Positions 11,240 to 24,165 are shown, numbered from the stretch's first letter. The stretch: 64,000 nt of DNA from Agrostemma githago (GCA_958450325.1 OY288259.1:27770734-27834733), one strand, 5' to 3'. Notes: generated by a model from the letters alone, not told the origin. Numbers and translations: made by a program.

Positions 11240-12898
11240 ATGACATCGACGGCGCCACGAGGAAGGGGACCGGGGAGACCAAGAAAAACTGTACGTGAAA
11301 GCTCGCAATCACACCAGTTTAATCAAGATTTTGAAATTCGATCCAATAGCACGCAATCGGAAGACCTAGAAGAAGATTTGGGTTCTCAGAAACAGGGGAA
11401 GAATGTGATTAACGATCTAATTGATCTTGCTTTGCAATCTGCAATCCGTTTGACAGGAGATGTTGGATCTTCGCAAACAAAGAAGGGAATTCTGGATACA
11501 ACGGAATAGTCGGTCATCCAGAATTTCGAGAAGAAGGATGGCGCGCTGGATACAACGGAACAACCGATCATCCAGACGTCAGGGACGATTAAACGCATTT
11601 AGAGTACTACGGAACAGCCGGTCACTCTGAATTCGACTAAGTCTTTGAAGGATGCTCAAGTTTGGGAGGGAAGCCATGGGAAAGAGGGGAAGGCTCAGAG
11701 TACAACGGAACAGCCGGTCACTCTGAACCCTCAGTAGAAGGCTGATCCTCCGGGGGCCCCTTCTACAACTTGGGCGGGCGAGTTAAGAACTCAAAGACAG
11801 GTATGGGGCTTTACTTTGATGAATATTGTGCCGATTCAGAGGAAATTACCATTAATTTTGAGGATTTTGAGGATGAGTTTTTTTTTTTGGAAATTTACTC
11901 TTATGGGTCATGTTATTGGGATGAGGCCAACATTGAAGAAACTGACGGAGTATGCAGCTTCAAACTGGAACTATATAGCAGCTCCTACGGTTCAATACTT
12001 CAAAAAAGGGTGGTTCTTATTCCGATTTAGGTGCAAGGAGGATATGGATGGGGTGCTAAAAGGTGGACCATGGCAAGTGGGGCCTCACACGCTTATCCTA
12101 AAGCAATGGAGTCCCTCTTTCTCCCTTGATATGGACAAGCTTGCGGTGGTTCCCACTTGGGTTTTGTTCCCTGATTTGGACCCATATTTGTGGACGGAGT
12201 CGGTATTAAGCAAGATGGCAAGCAAAATTGGCAAACCAATGTGTGCCGACACTACTACTACCTTCAAGGAACGACTATCCTTTGCTCGTGTCACGGTGGA
12301 AGTTGATGTTTCGAAAGATCTACCTGATTTCGTGGTTATTAATGTGCCAATCTTGGGGAAATCTGTCCAACGCGTAACATATGAATGGTTACCTAATTTT
12401 TGTCATAGTTGTGGCAAACTGGGGCATCTTAAATCTACTTGTAATTTGGAGAAGAGGAAAGCAAAGTTGGCAACATCTCAGCTCAGGTATACACCTGTTA
12501 AAAAAGCTACTGAAGCTGATCCAGGATGTTGTTAGTTGGACCCCAATCTGGTCTCCACGGGACCAGGTTCAGGGAGAACGAGCATTATGGATAAAGGAGG
12601 CCAGGGTTCTAGTCTGATTAATTCAGCTGAGGAATCCATGGAGGGAGAGTTGGTTGCCCCGGACCCTAATCCAACTGTGTTGGATGGAGTGGGGACGGTA
12701 GATCAATCGGAGGAGCATAAAAATGCAGATGCTTTCATACCAGTGATAAAGCGATCAGGGGTCAAGAGTTCTTTTGGTTTCCAAATAAGCAAAGAGGAGA
12801 AAGTAGAGATACTGAAGTCAAACCGATATGACATATTGCAGGAAGACCAGGAGGTTATCCTTGGGGATGATGCTGTTCCACCTGACTTACCTCAATGA
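11240..12898 (+). pseudogene. LINE ORF1 (DUF4283 / CCHC zinc-knuckle protein), broken
   Basis: The first ATG gives a basic, Arg/Lys/Pro-rich N terminus (GRGPGRPRKT). Several stops lie in the 11500-11740 repeat region. From 11816 a DUF4283-like region is readable (VLKGGPWQVGPHTLILKQW, LPDFVVINVPILGK), then a CCHC knuckle CHSCGKLGHLKSTC. After a stop at 12533-12535 another frame gives the acidic C-terminal tail ending PPDLPQ. Its stop codon overlaps the ORF2 start as ATGA (12895-12898). Such proteins bind LINE RNA and accompany ORF2 in the ribonucleoprotein. DUF4283 is assigned from family knowledge, unverified. Confidence 0.8.
11494..11735 (+). repeat. Four imperfect repeats within LINE ORF1 with complementary ends
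   Basis: Around 11491, 11547, 11600 and 11697 the core ACAACGGAACAGCCGGTCA recurs with changes. Two copies are bracketed by CTGGAT...ATCCAG and two by AGAGT...CACTCT, so each copy can fold on itself. The repeats encode variants of TTEQPV and contain the stops that break ORF1. Confidence 0.6.
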
Positions 12899-15800
12899 TT
12901 CTATGCACTTGGAATATTAGGGGAGGGAATGAGGAGGTCAAGCAGAATGCAGTTCTAAGTCTGCTTAAGAATAAAAATATAGATGTTTTGTGCTAGAAAC
13001 TAGAATAAAGGAGAATAAAGCAAGAAATGTTATTGCTAACAAATTTAGGAGGTATAATGTAGAGTGCAACTATAAGCATCATTATAATGGGCGTATTTGG
13101 CTGATTTGGAATGCTAGCACAGTTAGAGTTACTGTTACTTATTCTACTGCACAGCTCATGCACAGTTCAGTACTTCATTACGGTACTGGGTGTGAATTGA
13201 GCTTTACAGTAGTCTATGGTTTCAATGATGGGGAGAGTAGGAAAAACATTTGGAGAGATCTTAGTGGGATCAATAGTATGGGAAATTAGATTATCTCGGG
13301 CGATTTCAACATTGTTCGAACTATGGAGGAGAAAATTGGGGGTTCTTTACCGGATGAAAGGGATATGGAAGATTTTAATAATTGTATCGGTGAAAACAGA
13401 TTGCAGGAATTTCAGCATCAGGGTTTCGAATTTTCATGGACAAATAAGCATGATGCTAATACTCGTATCTGGACTAGATTGGATAGTGTTTTGGTAAATG
13501 AGTCTTGGATTAATTCCTTTCCAAGCTCTTTTGCTAATGCCCTAGCACCTGGAATCTCAGATCACTCTCCTTTAATTGTTTCAATTTTAAGTGAGAAAAG
13601 ACGGAAAGCAAGATTCAGTTTTTTAAACTGCTGGGTGATGAGTCCTTCCTGTAAAGATGTAGTGGAATCTGCTTGGAGACATAATGTTCATGGGACAGCA
13701 GGTTTTCAATTCTTTGGTAAGCTAAAATCTGTCAAGCAACCACTTAAAAGAATGCACAAGGACAATTTTTCCTGTATTCGTGGCAGGATTATGGAAGTGG
13801 AAAGATTAATTGAAGACTGTCGGAAGGATCTGCTACAGCAACCATTCTCTCAAAGTCATATTGACAAGGAGAAAGACCTGTTGCAGAAACACAAATTGTT
13901 GTGTGATGCTGAATTAAGTATTCTTAGGCAAAGATCTAAGATGGATAACATTATTCTAGGGGATGAGTCAACTAAGTTTTTTCATTCCCGACTGAAGGAG
14001 AGACGACAACAGCAAGTTATTGGGGCAATAGTTGATGGTAATGGTAATTCTAGGGAGGGGCTACGAAATGTGGCTCAAAGCTTTGTGGAGTTCTATGAAG
14101 GAATGTTGGGTAGCAGCAAAGTTGTCCAGAAAATTGACTTGAACATGATTGCGACTGGTCCCTTAGTGCAGCAAGAACATTGGGAAATAATGCTTAGGCT
14201 GCCTACTGAGGTTGAGATCAAGAACTATGTCTTCTCTATTGGCTCTGATAGAAGTCCAGGGCCAGATGGGTTCTCGTCGGAATTCTTTAAAGCATCTTGG
14301 CCAACTATTAAAAGCAGTTTTTGTTCAGCTATTATGGATTTTTTTCTAAAGGGGAGACTGATTAAGCAAGCCAATACAACAATTCTCACTCTCATTCCAA
14401 AGAAGGAAGTTTGTCAATCAGTGATGGACTTTAGGCCTATTTCTTGTTGTTCAGTGTTCTATAAAACTGTTAGCAAGATTCTTACACTTAGAATTCAAGA
14501 AGTTTTGGAGGGGATTATCGGGTTAGAACAGGCCGCCTTTGTCCCTGGGAGAAGTATTCACACTAACATTGCTCTTTCTCAATCCCTAATTAAGAATTAT
14601 GGGAGAGCTCACATAACTCCTAGATGTCTAATGAAAATTGATCTTCGCAAAGCTTTCGATTCGCTCCAATGGTCATTCATAGAAAATATGCTTTTAGCGT
14701 TCAATTTTCCTTCTAAGTTTGTTATTTGGATAATGACATGTATCACCGGCTTGTGGTTTATGCTTAAAGTTAATGGAGATAATCATGGGTTTTTTAAGGG
14801 TAGAAACGGGATAAGACAAGGAGATCCTCTATCCCCCTATCTATTTGTTCTCAGTATGGAGGTACTTTCAAGGAGACTTAGAAGCATCAATTCAAAAGCT
14901 TTGGTATCATACCATCCCAAATGTTGTCAGTTAAGTCAGAATCATCTCGTCTTTGCGGACGATTTAATGGTATTTACTAGAGGGGATTGTCTATCTGTTG
15001 CTTCTGTTATGCACGCTCTTCGAGACTTTTCTTTGGAGTCAGGACTGCATGCTAATTGTGAAAAGACCAACATTTTTTTGGAAGTGTTTCAGCAGAGGTG
15101 AGGGATGTTATTCTCGCCCAAACTGGATTCTCGATAGGTACTTTGCCTTGTAGGTACCTTGGGCTTCCTCTCAATTCGGTTAATAATAAAAGAGGGGAAT
15201 ATCAAGCTCTTGTTAACAAAATCAGCAAGATGATTCTCTGCTGGTCATCTACCCTTTTATCCTACGCTGGCAGGGTGCAGCTTCTCAACCCAGTGATTTT
15301 TGGTCTCACTAATTATTGGTGTTCGAATGAAATGCTTCCTGTCAATGTGAATAAGAGAATTGATCATATTTGCCTTAGATTTTTTTGGTCCGGTGATGGT
15401 GAGAAGACGAGAATGGTTTTCAAGGGATGGGGCAGCATATGTACACCCTGGATAGAAGGCGGGTTCGACATCAAGCATTTATTGTATTGGAACAAAGCTC
15501 TTATGGCTCGATGGCTATGGTTATTACTCACTGATAAGGGTGGATTGTGGGGCAGTTGGCATAAGCGATACATTCTTAAGACGAAAAGTGTCTGGGAAAT
15601 CAGTAAATCTGAGAGGTATACGGCTACCTTCAATGGAATTCTTAGTATCAGGGACGAAATCTTGCAGCTATCTGGGGGCAAGACTGAGGCTGAGCGCCTG
15701 ATCTTTAGTTGGGCAGCAAAGAACTCCTTCAATGTCGGAGCTGCGTATGATTGGTTTCGGCCAAAACACCAAGTAATTCTGTGGTTGAGAGGTGTTAGAT

Positions 15801-16250
15801 ATACTACTATGACCCCTAGGCATCGAGTTTTCATGACTCTTGCAGGGTTAAAGACCTTAGCAACTCAAGATAATCTAAAGAAAAGGGGATTGCAATTTGC
15901 CAGTAAATGTGTACTGTGTTCCCTTGCTGAAGAGAACACTGCACATGTTTTTTTTCATTACCCTTTTTCACGGCAAATTTGGCAGCACCTACTTTGTTGG
16001 ATGCAGTTGACAGACAGAAGTGTTTCTCTTATGAAGGAACTGCAATGGAGAGCGCAAAGGACGAATAGAAGGCACTGGAAGTACTAATGGGACTGCAACT
16101 GTTTGGCCGCAGCGATATATTCTATATGGATTGAACGTAATGCTCGTATTTTTGAGGGGAAGAGTTGTTCTATAGCTAGTATTACAAGTAAGATCAAGTT
16201 CGAAGTCTTTACTAGATTAGGAGGTCGGGGATTTTGTTTTAGAGGATTTT
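12895..16250 (+). pseudogene. LINE ORF2: endonuclease, reverse transcriptase, zf-RVT; broken
   Basis: ORF2 starts at the ATG overlapping the ORF1 stop. An apurinic-type endonuclease region shows CTWNIRGGN, ETRIKE, SGDFNIVR, WTRLDSVLV and SDHSPL. The RT domain shows SDRSPGPDGFSSEFFK, LIPKKE, FRPISCCSVFYK, KIDLRKAFDSLQW, GIRQGDPLSPYLFVLSME and the catalytic FADDLMVF. The C terminus has the zf-RVT motif CVLCSLAEENTAHVFFHYPFS. Breaks are a stop and frame change near 12994, a stop near 13288, a frameshift near 15098 and a stop at about 16085. ORF2 would nick target DNA and prime reverse transcription of LINE RNA; this copy cannot do so. Confidence 0.9.
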
Positions 16251-16350
16251 GATTGATATATTTCAGGAAGGCTAACCTTCATACTGGCTTTACTTTTGTA
16301 AGATCCTTATCTTATTAATAAAATAAGATGTACCCTTCTTACAAATTAAA

Positions 16351-16631
<281 letters not shown>

Positions 16632-16644
16632 GGACAGTAAGGAG

Positions 16645-16947
16645 GTGGGCTCAGGATGTGAGGAGCTAGGCCGTCATCCTTCTACTGATATGTTTCCTGG
16701 GTTTGTTCCAGTGGCTAAGCGCTCAGGATGCAGTGGGCTAGGCTCAAAGGCGAAGGGATCCATGGGAAAGCCCGAGGGATCAGTAATAAGGACGACTGAG
16801 GGGAAAGAGTTAACTCTCCTTCACACACCTAATAGATATGTTGTTCTACAGCAGGAAATAGAGGCTGAGGGGGAAGTCTTAGAACAAGAGGTTGAGGGAG
16901 ATATTATCCCTAATGTGGAGCCTGTCCCACCTGACAAAACTCAATGA
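16645..16947 (+). pseudogene. C-terminal end of LINE ORF1
   Basis: Corresponds to the last part of ORF1 of the first LINE (FVPVAKRSG, NRYVVLQQE, VEPVPPDKTQ) and is acidic. Its TGA stop overlaps the ORF2 ATG in the same ATGA arrangement (16944-16947). The DUF4283 and zinc-knuckle parts are absent because of the 5' truncation. Confidence 0.75.
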
Positions 16948-19900
16948 AAATTGTAAGTTGGAATGTTAGAGGAGAAAATGAGATTGTCAAGCAAATTAAA
17001 AGGAAGTACTGAGACTAATGAAAACCAATAGGATTGATGTATTGGGGCTTTTGGAAACAAGAGTTAAAGAGCATAGTAGTCAGAAAATTATTAGGACTAT
17101 GTTCAAGGGATATGAGGTGAAATGTAACTATGAATGCCATTATAATGGCCGCATCTGGTTAATTTGGAACCCTGGTACCACGAGGGTCTATATTATCCAA
17201 GTACATGAGCAATTTATACATAGTAAAGTTCAGAACTATGCTGATGGGAAAGAGTTTTTTATGACTATTGTGTATGGGATGAATGAGGGCAATGACAGAT
17301 CTGGCCTTTGGGAGGGCATTAAGAGAATCAGTAATAATGTTCAGAGTTGGGTCCTGTTAGGAGACTTCAACATTGTAAGGAATGAGCAAGAAAAGATTGG
17401 AGGCAAGCTGCCTGATAAAGGAGATATGAATGACTTCAATAATTGCATTCTGGACAGTGATTTAGCTGAAATGGTAGGACAAGGATGTGAATACACATGG
17501 ACTAATAAGTAGGATCCTATATCTCGAGTTTGGTCTAAATTGGATAGAGTTCTAATGAATGAGGATTGGGCAACATCCTTTCCTGACTCTCATGCTTGCT
17601 TCCTAGAGTCAGGTATATCGGATCACTCCCCTATTTTGATTACTCTATCTCTAGATGCGAGAAGAAAGGCTAGTTTTAGCTTTCTTAACTGCTGGATTAA
17701 GCATCCTCATTACTTTCCAATTGTTAAAGCAGCTTGGAGGAAGAAAGTAAATGGGACTGCAGGTTTTAAACTTTTTAAAAAAACTTCAGAATGTTAGAAA
17801 AGCACTGAAAAACTTGCATTTTCTCAACTATACTTGCCTAGACAAGTGAATTAATGAGGTGAGGAAGGAATTGGAGGATTGTCAAAATGCACTACAAATG
17901 GACCCTTTTTTTCTGAAACTAATTAGTAGGGAACAAGAGCTGCTGGACAAATATAGGGATCTTAAACAAGCTGAACTTAGCATTCTGCAGCATAGGTCTA
18001 AGATCGAAAATCTGGCTTATGGGGATGAATCTACCTCGTATTTTCACGTGCGAATTAAAGAGAGAAGAAAGCAGCAAGTGATTGGTAGTATAACTGATAG
18101 AAACGACAGTCTAAGGGAAGGGTTACACGAGGTTGCTCAGGGATTTCAAGACTATTATGAAAAGCTTCTTGGTGAATCTCATTCCACCGCTGATCTCAAC
18201 ACTACTTCTATGGTCACGGGGAATTTGGTTGATGAAAGGGATTGGGAACAGCTGGTCAACATACCTACCGAGGATGAAATCAGGAATGCTGTGTTTGCCA
18301 TAGGGTCGGACAGAAGTCCGGGGCCAGATGGGTTTTCATCAGAATTTTTCAAATCAGCATGCCATATTATCAAGGAGGATTATTGTGCAGCAGTTTGGGA
18401 GTTCTTTATGAAGGGCCGGATGTTAAAGCAAGCAAATACCACGATAATTACGCTCATTCCAAAGAAAGAGATCTTTAATTCGGTATTAGATTTCAGACCT
18501 ATTTCATGTTGCTCAGTATTTTATAAAACGGTGAGTAAACTCCTGACTAGCAGACTTAAAGTAGTAATGCAAGACTTGATAGGACCTGAGCAGGCAGCGT
18601 TTGTTCAGGAGAGGAGCATTCATGAAAATATCGCTTTGTCGCAATCCCTAATCAAGAGTTATGGGAGGAAGTATATCACCCCTAGGTGCTTGATGAAGAT
18701 AGACCTTAGGAAGGCCTTTGATTCCTTGCAATGGAGCTTCCTCGAGCAAATGATGAAGGCGTTCAAATTTCCAAATCAGTTCAGAAACTGGGTTATGCAA
18801 TGCATAAGAAGATCTTGGTTCTCTTATGGGTTCTTTAAAGGGGGAAGTTGGGTTAGGCAAGGGGACCCCTTGTCGCCTTACCTTTTTGTACTTAGTATGG
18901 AGGTCCTATCAAGAAGACTGAGGCAAATTGTACAACAACCAATTGTCTCATACCACCCAAAGTGCTGCAAACTCAAATTAAATCACCTTGTGTTTGCCGA
19001 TGATTTGATGATCTTTACTAGGGGAGATAATCCATCTGTGCGGGCTGCAGTAGATGCTTTAGACAGATTTATAGCAGAGTCAGGCTTGCAAGCTAATAAA
19101 GAAAAAACGAGCATTTTCTTTGGAGGGGTAACTGATTCAGTCAAGGAATTAATTCTGGAGGGAACAGGATTTCAGAAAGGTTCCTTTCCATGTCGTTACC
19201 TTGGTTTACCTCTTAATTCTATCAGCAACAAGAAGGAGCAATATGGAGCACTCATAAGTAAGATACAACACAACATTCTTAGCTGGTCTTCGAAACTTCT
19301 CACATACGCAGGTAGAGTGCAGCTTTTGAATTCGGTAGTGTTTGGTCTGACCTGCTATTGGAGTGCTAATACTCTCTTTCCAGTAAATGTAGCAAAATGA
19401 ATTAATCAAATTTGTAAGGATTATTTCTGGAATGGAAGTAGGGATGGTCACCGTATGGTCTATAAAGGATGGAAGAGCATAAGTGTGCCTTGGAAGGAAG
19501 GGGGGTTTGATATTAAGAATTTGGTGTCAGGGAATAGAGCTTTAATGGGTCACTGGCTTTGGAAAATTTTAAATGATAAGATGGGGAATTGGGCTAGATG
19601 GCATCAGAACTACATTCTTGGTGTTGAAAGCATATGGAAAATTCAGGAAAAGGAGAGGCATACATCCACTTTCAAAAGCATTCTCAAAATTAGGGATGAG
19701 ATCCTTAGTAAGACTGGAGGAGAGGAGGAAGCAAGGTTGTTATGTAACAGCTGGAATAGGGAAGGTAAGTTCAAGGTTGGTCTAGCATATGAATGGTTTA
19801 GAGAAAAACACCCTGTAATTCCTTGGATGGCTAGAATGAAAAGGGTGTACTTGGTTCCGAATCACAGATTCATAATAGCTATGGCAGGTCAAAAAACTCT

Positions 19901-20306
19901 GGCTACGATGGATAATATGCAATTTAGAGGGATGCATATGGTTAGTAGATGCGTCTTGTGCAAGCAGGAAAACGAGTCCCATCAGCATTTGTTCTTCTCG
20001 TGTTCGTTCTCGAGACTGATTTGGCAAAATCTATTGAATTGGATGCAAATTACAGGATAAGGGTATGATCTAGTCACGGAATTGCAGTGGGGAACGAATA
20101 GGAAGGTCCGAAAACATTGGAAGAATGCTTGGTTTAATGCTAGTATAGCTGCAGCGGTCTATAGCATTTGGCAAGAGAGGAATAGAAGACTCTTTGGCAA
20201 CGAAATTCGATCCTATCAAAGCATTGTTGGGCAGATAAATTTTGAAGTATTCACGAGGCTTAATAGCAGGAGAATTGGCTTAAATCGGCAATACCTATTG
20301 AAGTAG
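16944..20306 (+). pseudogene. LINE ORF2 of the second LINE, broken
   Basis: Endonuclease motifs: VSWNVRG, LLETRVKE, LGDFNIVR, SDHSPI. RT motifs: SDRSPGPDGFSSEFFK, LIPKKE, KIDLRKAFDSLQW, WVRQGDPLSPYLFVLSMEV, FADDLMIF. zf-RVT motif: CVLCKQENESHQHLFFSCSFS. Breaks include a frame change near 16985, an in-frame stop at 17510-17512 (in TNK*), a frameshift near 17790, a stop at 19398-19400, and one near 20058. A short deletion near 18820 removes residues between WF and GFFKG compared with the first LINE. Not functional. Confidence 0.88.
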
Positions 20307-20452
20307 AAGACTTGTTTTTGTGTGTTCATGTAAAATCTAGGGGATATAACTTTTTGTAGAAAACCTGTTTCTCTTTTTAATAAAAAAGGGGCATAATTTT
20401 TCTTGCAAAAATAAAATAAAATAAAATAAAATAATAATAATAATAATAATAA

Positions 20453-20604
20453 TATCTAGGCTCCCCTCTAACTTCTTGTAATTAGTTTCGCGATTGCTAA
20501 GGGAGTGGGGGCCCGGATAGTATCTAGGCTCCCCTCTAACTTCTTGTAATTTGTTCTGGTGTTAATGCAAGATCCGTTTTTATATAAAAAAAAATATAAA
20601 AAAA

Positions 20605-20605
<1 letters not shown>
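20453..20605 (+). mobile_element. Two stacked non-LTR 3' end fragments
   Basis: ATCTAGGCTCCCCTCTAACT occurs twice about 74 bp apart (20453 and 20524), the second preceded by GCTAAGGGAGTGGGGGCCC. Both are the same 3' end seen at 10816 and 11011. The second continues to GCAAGATCCG and a T/A-rich run before the next (TAA)n tract. Confidence 0.6.
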
Positions 20606-20648
<43 letters not shown>

Positions 20649-20674
20649 TAATAATAATAATAATAATAATAATA

Positions 20675-20752
<78 letters not shown>
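20606..20752. repeat. (TAA)n followed directly by (TTA)n
   Basis: About 70 bp of (TAA)n changes at about 20675 into about 78 bp of (TTA)n. The two halves are reverse complements, so the tract is a near-perfect palindrome of simple sequence. Confidence 0.85.
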
Positions 20753-22329
20753 TTCAAGGTATGAGTGGGATAAGGCAAGGGGATCCCTTTTCTCCCTACC
20801 TTTTTGTTCTAAGCATGAAAGTTCTTTCTAAAGTACTTAGAAATATATGTTGCCAGAGTAATGTTTCTTTTCACCCCAAGTGTACTAAGCTTAATCTTAC
20901 ACACTTGGTTTTTGCTGATGATCTTATGATCATTATTAGGGGTGATCTTCCATCTGTTATGGCTGTCAAGCAGGTACTGGATCAATTCGGTTCTCTGTCT
21001 GGTCTTTGTGCTAATAAAGATAAGACTAACATCTATTTTGGAGGTGTTTCCTCTGAGTTGCAGGCGCTTATTTTGGCTGAATCTGGCTTCAGTTGAGGGG
21101 TTTTCCCTTTTAAATATCTTGGAATGCCCTTGAGTGATTCCAGAATCAGTGTTAAACTTTTTGACTCTCTTGTCCTTAAAATACAAAGGGCTATATCTCA
21201 TTGGTCTAACAGCAGCTTATCCTATGCTGGCAAGATCCAGCTGATCAGCTCCATTGTTTTTTGGATGGAAAATTACTAGTGTTCTTGTGTTCTATTTCCT
21301 AGGTCTATTATCAAAGCTATTAATAAACTTTGCAAAGACTATTTCTGGGGAATTAAGAAAGGGGATAGGAAGCTGGTCTTCAAGAGATGGTCAGAAATTT
21401 ATTCTCCTTGGATCCATGGTGGTTTTAATGTCAAAGATCTGGAAGTTTGGAATAGGGCTCAGATGGCTCGTTGGATTTGGCAATTGTCTGAGGATAAGGG
21501 TGGTATCTTTGTGGAATGGTGCAAGAATTATGTTCTTCAAGATGAGTCAATATGGAACCTCTCTTTTAATGAATTCTATCCTTATGCCATTAAAAACATT
21601 ATAGTAATTAAAGACTATTGCATTGAACTGTTTGGATCTGCTCAGAATGCTAATTAAGTTGTTCCTGCAGTCCTGCTGTAGTAATTCCAAGTTCAAACTG
21701 GCAAAGGTTTATGATTGTTTTAAAGGAAAATTGGATCCTGTTTTTCCTAAATTCATAGCAGGTTCTTCAGTTGTTTCTCCTAGTAGTAAAGTCATTCTAT
21801 CTTTGGCCTATCAGTCCAAGCTTCCCACAGTGGATCAATATGCTAAGAGGGGCATATGTATGGTGAATAGATGTATCCTTTGTTGTGAAAGATCTGAAGA
21901 CCACCAGCACCTATTCTCTGAATGCTCCTTTTCTAGTCAGCTGTGGCAGGCAGCTCAGAATTGGAAAGGAGTTTCAATTCCTGGTTTCCATATTAAGAAA
22001 ATTATTAAATGGAACCAGCATCCTTGTAACAGAAAGCATTGGAAATCGATTTGGATTCAGGTGACCATTGCAGCAACAGTTCATGCTATCTGGAAGGAGC
22101 GCAATAAGAGGATTTTCATTGATAATGCTACCTCTCTAGGAAGTATATTGGAGCAGATTTTTTTTGCAGTATGTACTAGATTGAAATCTAACCCTTCCAA
22201 TCCTAAAGTTAAAAGGATTTTAGATCATTTAGATGCTCATTGATGTATCTTTAGAGCGGTAGTTTTTGCATAATCTTGTAATTTCACTTCTTTTGAAATG
22301 AAATGATAAATTTTCTGCAAAAAAAAATG

Positions 22330-22365
<36 letters not shown>
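20753..22365 (+). mobile_element. Third L1-type LINE, strongly 5'-truncated, with (TAA)n tail
   Basis: Begins in the middle of the RT domain and runs to a polyadenine-like AAAAAAATGA followed by (TAA)n at about 22328-22365. It is related to but distinct from the two upstream LINEs. Confidence 0.85.
20758..22243 (+). pseudogene. C-terminal half of LINE ORF2 (RT end and zf-RVT)
   Basis: Starts at GMSGIRQGDPFSPYLFVLSM of the RT, contains the catalytic FADDLMII, then the downstream region, and ends with the zinc motif CILCCERSEDHQHLFSECSFS. It carries a stop near 21096 and several frame changes (about 21270 and 21650). Residues before RT block 4 are absent through truncation. Confidence 0.85.
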
Positions 22366-22570
<205 letters not shown>

Positions 22571-22890
22571 AATTCTTTTTGATGGACTTAAAAAGTTGGT
22601 GAAAAATATATGCGTTCGAAACTATTTCTGACCCTAAACCCCTTGACCCGTATAACCCAACTCATATTTGATTTGACCCGTATAACCCGATTAGCTGGAC
22701 CTGTTTCATATGTTTTCATATTATGCTCCCACTTTATTTTTTGCGAGGTCGAGTAACATTAATCGTCGGTGCTAATTTCAACCCTTAATCGTAAAATTAA
22801 AGAGTTCGGATCCTTAAATGGAACTAAAACAAAGTTCGGCAGCTAATCTTACCCTTAAATATATCTTTCAATCAGTTTTGATGTTTTTAG
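22571..22890. repeat. Dispersed repeat, copy 2, right part
   Basis: Aligns by eye with about 10110-10430: GGACTTAAAAAGT, GCGTTCGAAACTATTT, GACCCGTATAACCC, TTAAAGAGTTCGGATCC. It is cut on the right by Athila element A, whose LTR starts at 22892. Confidence 0.6.
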
Positions 22891-22891
22891 A

Positions 22892-23496
22892 TGATAAGTG
22901 TGTTCTGTACTGTGGTGTTTATTTCACGTGTTTGGTCCCGCTTTCTTTTGTGAAATTGCTCTTTAGAGCGGTTTTGAGGCTACTTACGCTTCTTCTAGCA
23001 TGCTTTAGGTTCCTAAGACCTATCATGGAGAAATGGAATGATTTCGTCTCGTTTCCAGCGCATATGGAGCCAATGAAGAGAAGCGACGATGGTTCGGTGA
23101 CTTAGACTCGATCCCGAGTCCCTTGGAGCCCATTTGAGAATATCCCGAGCACCGAGCATCGATAAGGAGCCTTGGATGAGCAAATAAGGATCCATCACGG
23201 CCGGGATGAAAAGACGAGAAGTTACGAGCTGCTGGAGGGTGGTCCCGACCGTGACCACCACCATCACGGATGGGACGGGACCCATCCCGACCGTAACCAC
23301 CCCCATCACGGCCGGGACGGGCCCAGCTCGCACTCCACTTCATTCTTTCAATTCTCTCACTTATGGAACCCTATATATATCTTCCTCGTGTAATTTTTTA
23401 GGCATGAAACCCTAGATAGAAATTAGTGTAGCTTAGCTTAGTTTTTCCTTAATCTTCCTTTAATCTTAGCATAATCTTAGCTAGTTACTCTTGTAT
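22892..23496 (+). repeat. Athila A 5' LTR, left piece
   Basis: Matches 61882-62538 of LTR B by eye: GATAAGTGT start, the sixfold CCCGACC/CGGGACG-rich block near 23246-23330, and a TATA box CTATATATAT at 23371. The piece ends with TAT, the duplicated CACTA target. Confidence 0.88.
23371..23380 (+). promoter_or_regulatory. TATA box of Athila A LTR
   Basis: CTATATATAT about 480 bp into the LTR; LTR B has CTATATATA at the matching place (62400). The CACTA insertion lies about 120 bp downstream, inside the presumed transcribed R/U5 part. Confidence 0.65.
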
Positions 23497-23723
23497 CACT
23501 ACTACAAAATTAGTCATAGACATGACCTAATAAACATAGGTTGAAGGGAAATTCACATCTATTTTTAATAGACATAGGTTATTAAAAAACCTATGTATAT
23601 AAAAGAGAATATACATAGGTCAAAATTAAAACCCATGTTTATAAATTATAGACATAGGTTAAAGTAAAACCTATCTATGTATATATGAATAGATGTAGGG
23701 CATATGAAAAACCATGTATATTG
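23497..23723 (+). repeat. CACTA left end and subterminal repeats
   Basis: After the 13-bp terminal repeat, about eight copies of ATAGACATRGGTT or its complement occur within 220 bp, some degenerate. Such arrays bind the CACTA-encoded DNA-binding protein in characterised elements such as En/Spm; here the binder is unknown. Confidence 0.8.
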
Positions 23724-24165
23724 TAAGACCATCTCCATCCCCCATTCATTCTTCAAAAATGGGGGAGAATGAATAAAAAAGAGTGTCTCCATCCATGAAG
23801 AATGAAAAAATGAAGAAATGGAAGAAGAATCATTCTTCTCCAAGAATGGGCTGGAGGATGAAAAAGTTAAGGACCCCACAATCATTAGCACAGTAAAATT
23901 ATTTTTTTTGATTTTGGTCCACTGAATTGGAACAAAATATGTACAGTAGTTTTCTTTGCCCCACTTCAAGCCTATCCCAATACAACGGATATGTGTACTA
24001 GTTTAGATTTAATTAAAAAAAAAAATTTACAACTACTCTATTTTTACAACGGTTATATATTGAATTTAAAAAATAATTTATAAATACACACCAATACTCC
24101 ATCACAAAATTACTTCTACACCTCAATTAAATATTATTTCACATATTATATATATAATTGTTATT

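Larger units (their letters stand above)
16632..20452 (+). mobile_element. Second L1-type LINE, 5'-truncated, with TAAAA/TAA tail
   Basis: Begins inside the C-terminal part of ORF1 and continues through ORF2 to a mixed tail of (TAAAA)n then (TAA)n at about 20410-20452. Same family as the first LINE but clearly diverged. The 5' truncation is the usual result of incomplete target-primed reverse transcription. Its 5' end joins the first LINE's (TAA)n tail directly. Confidence 0.88.

Noticed and set aside
23246..23330. GC-rich CCCGACC/CGGGACG repeats as a separate element
   Set aside because: A similar CCCGTCCCGGCC-type block occurs at the same place in LTR B (about 62289-62345), so it is a normal part of the Athila LTR.
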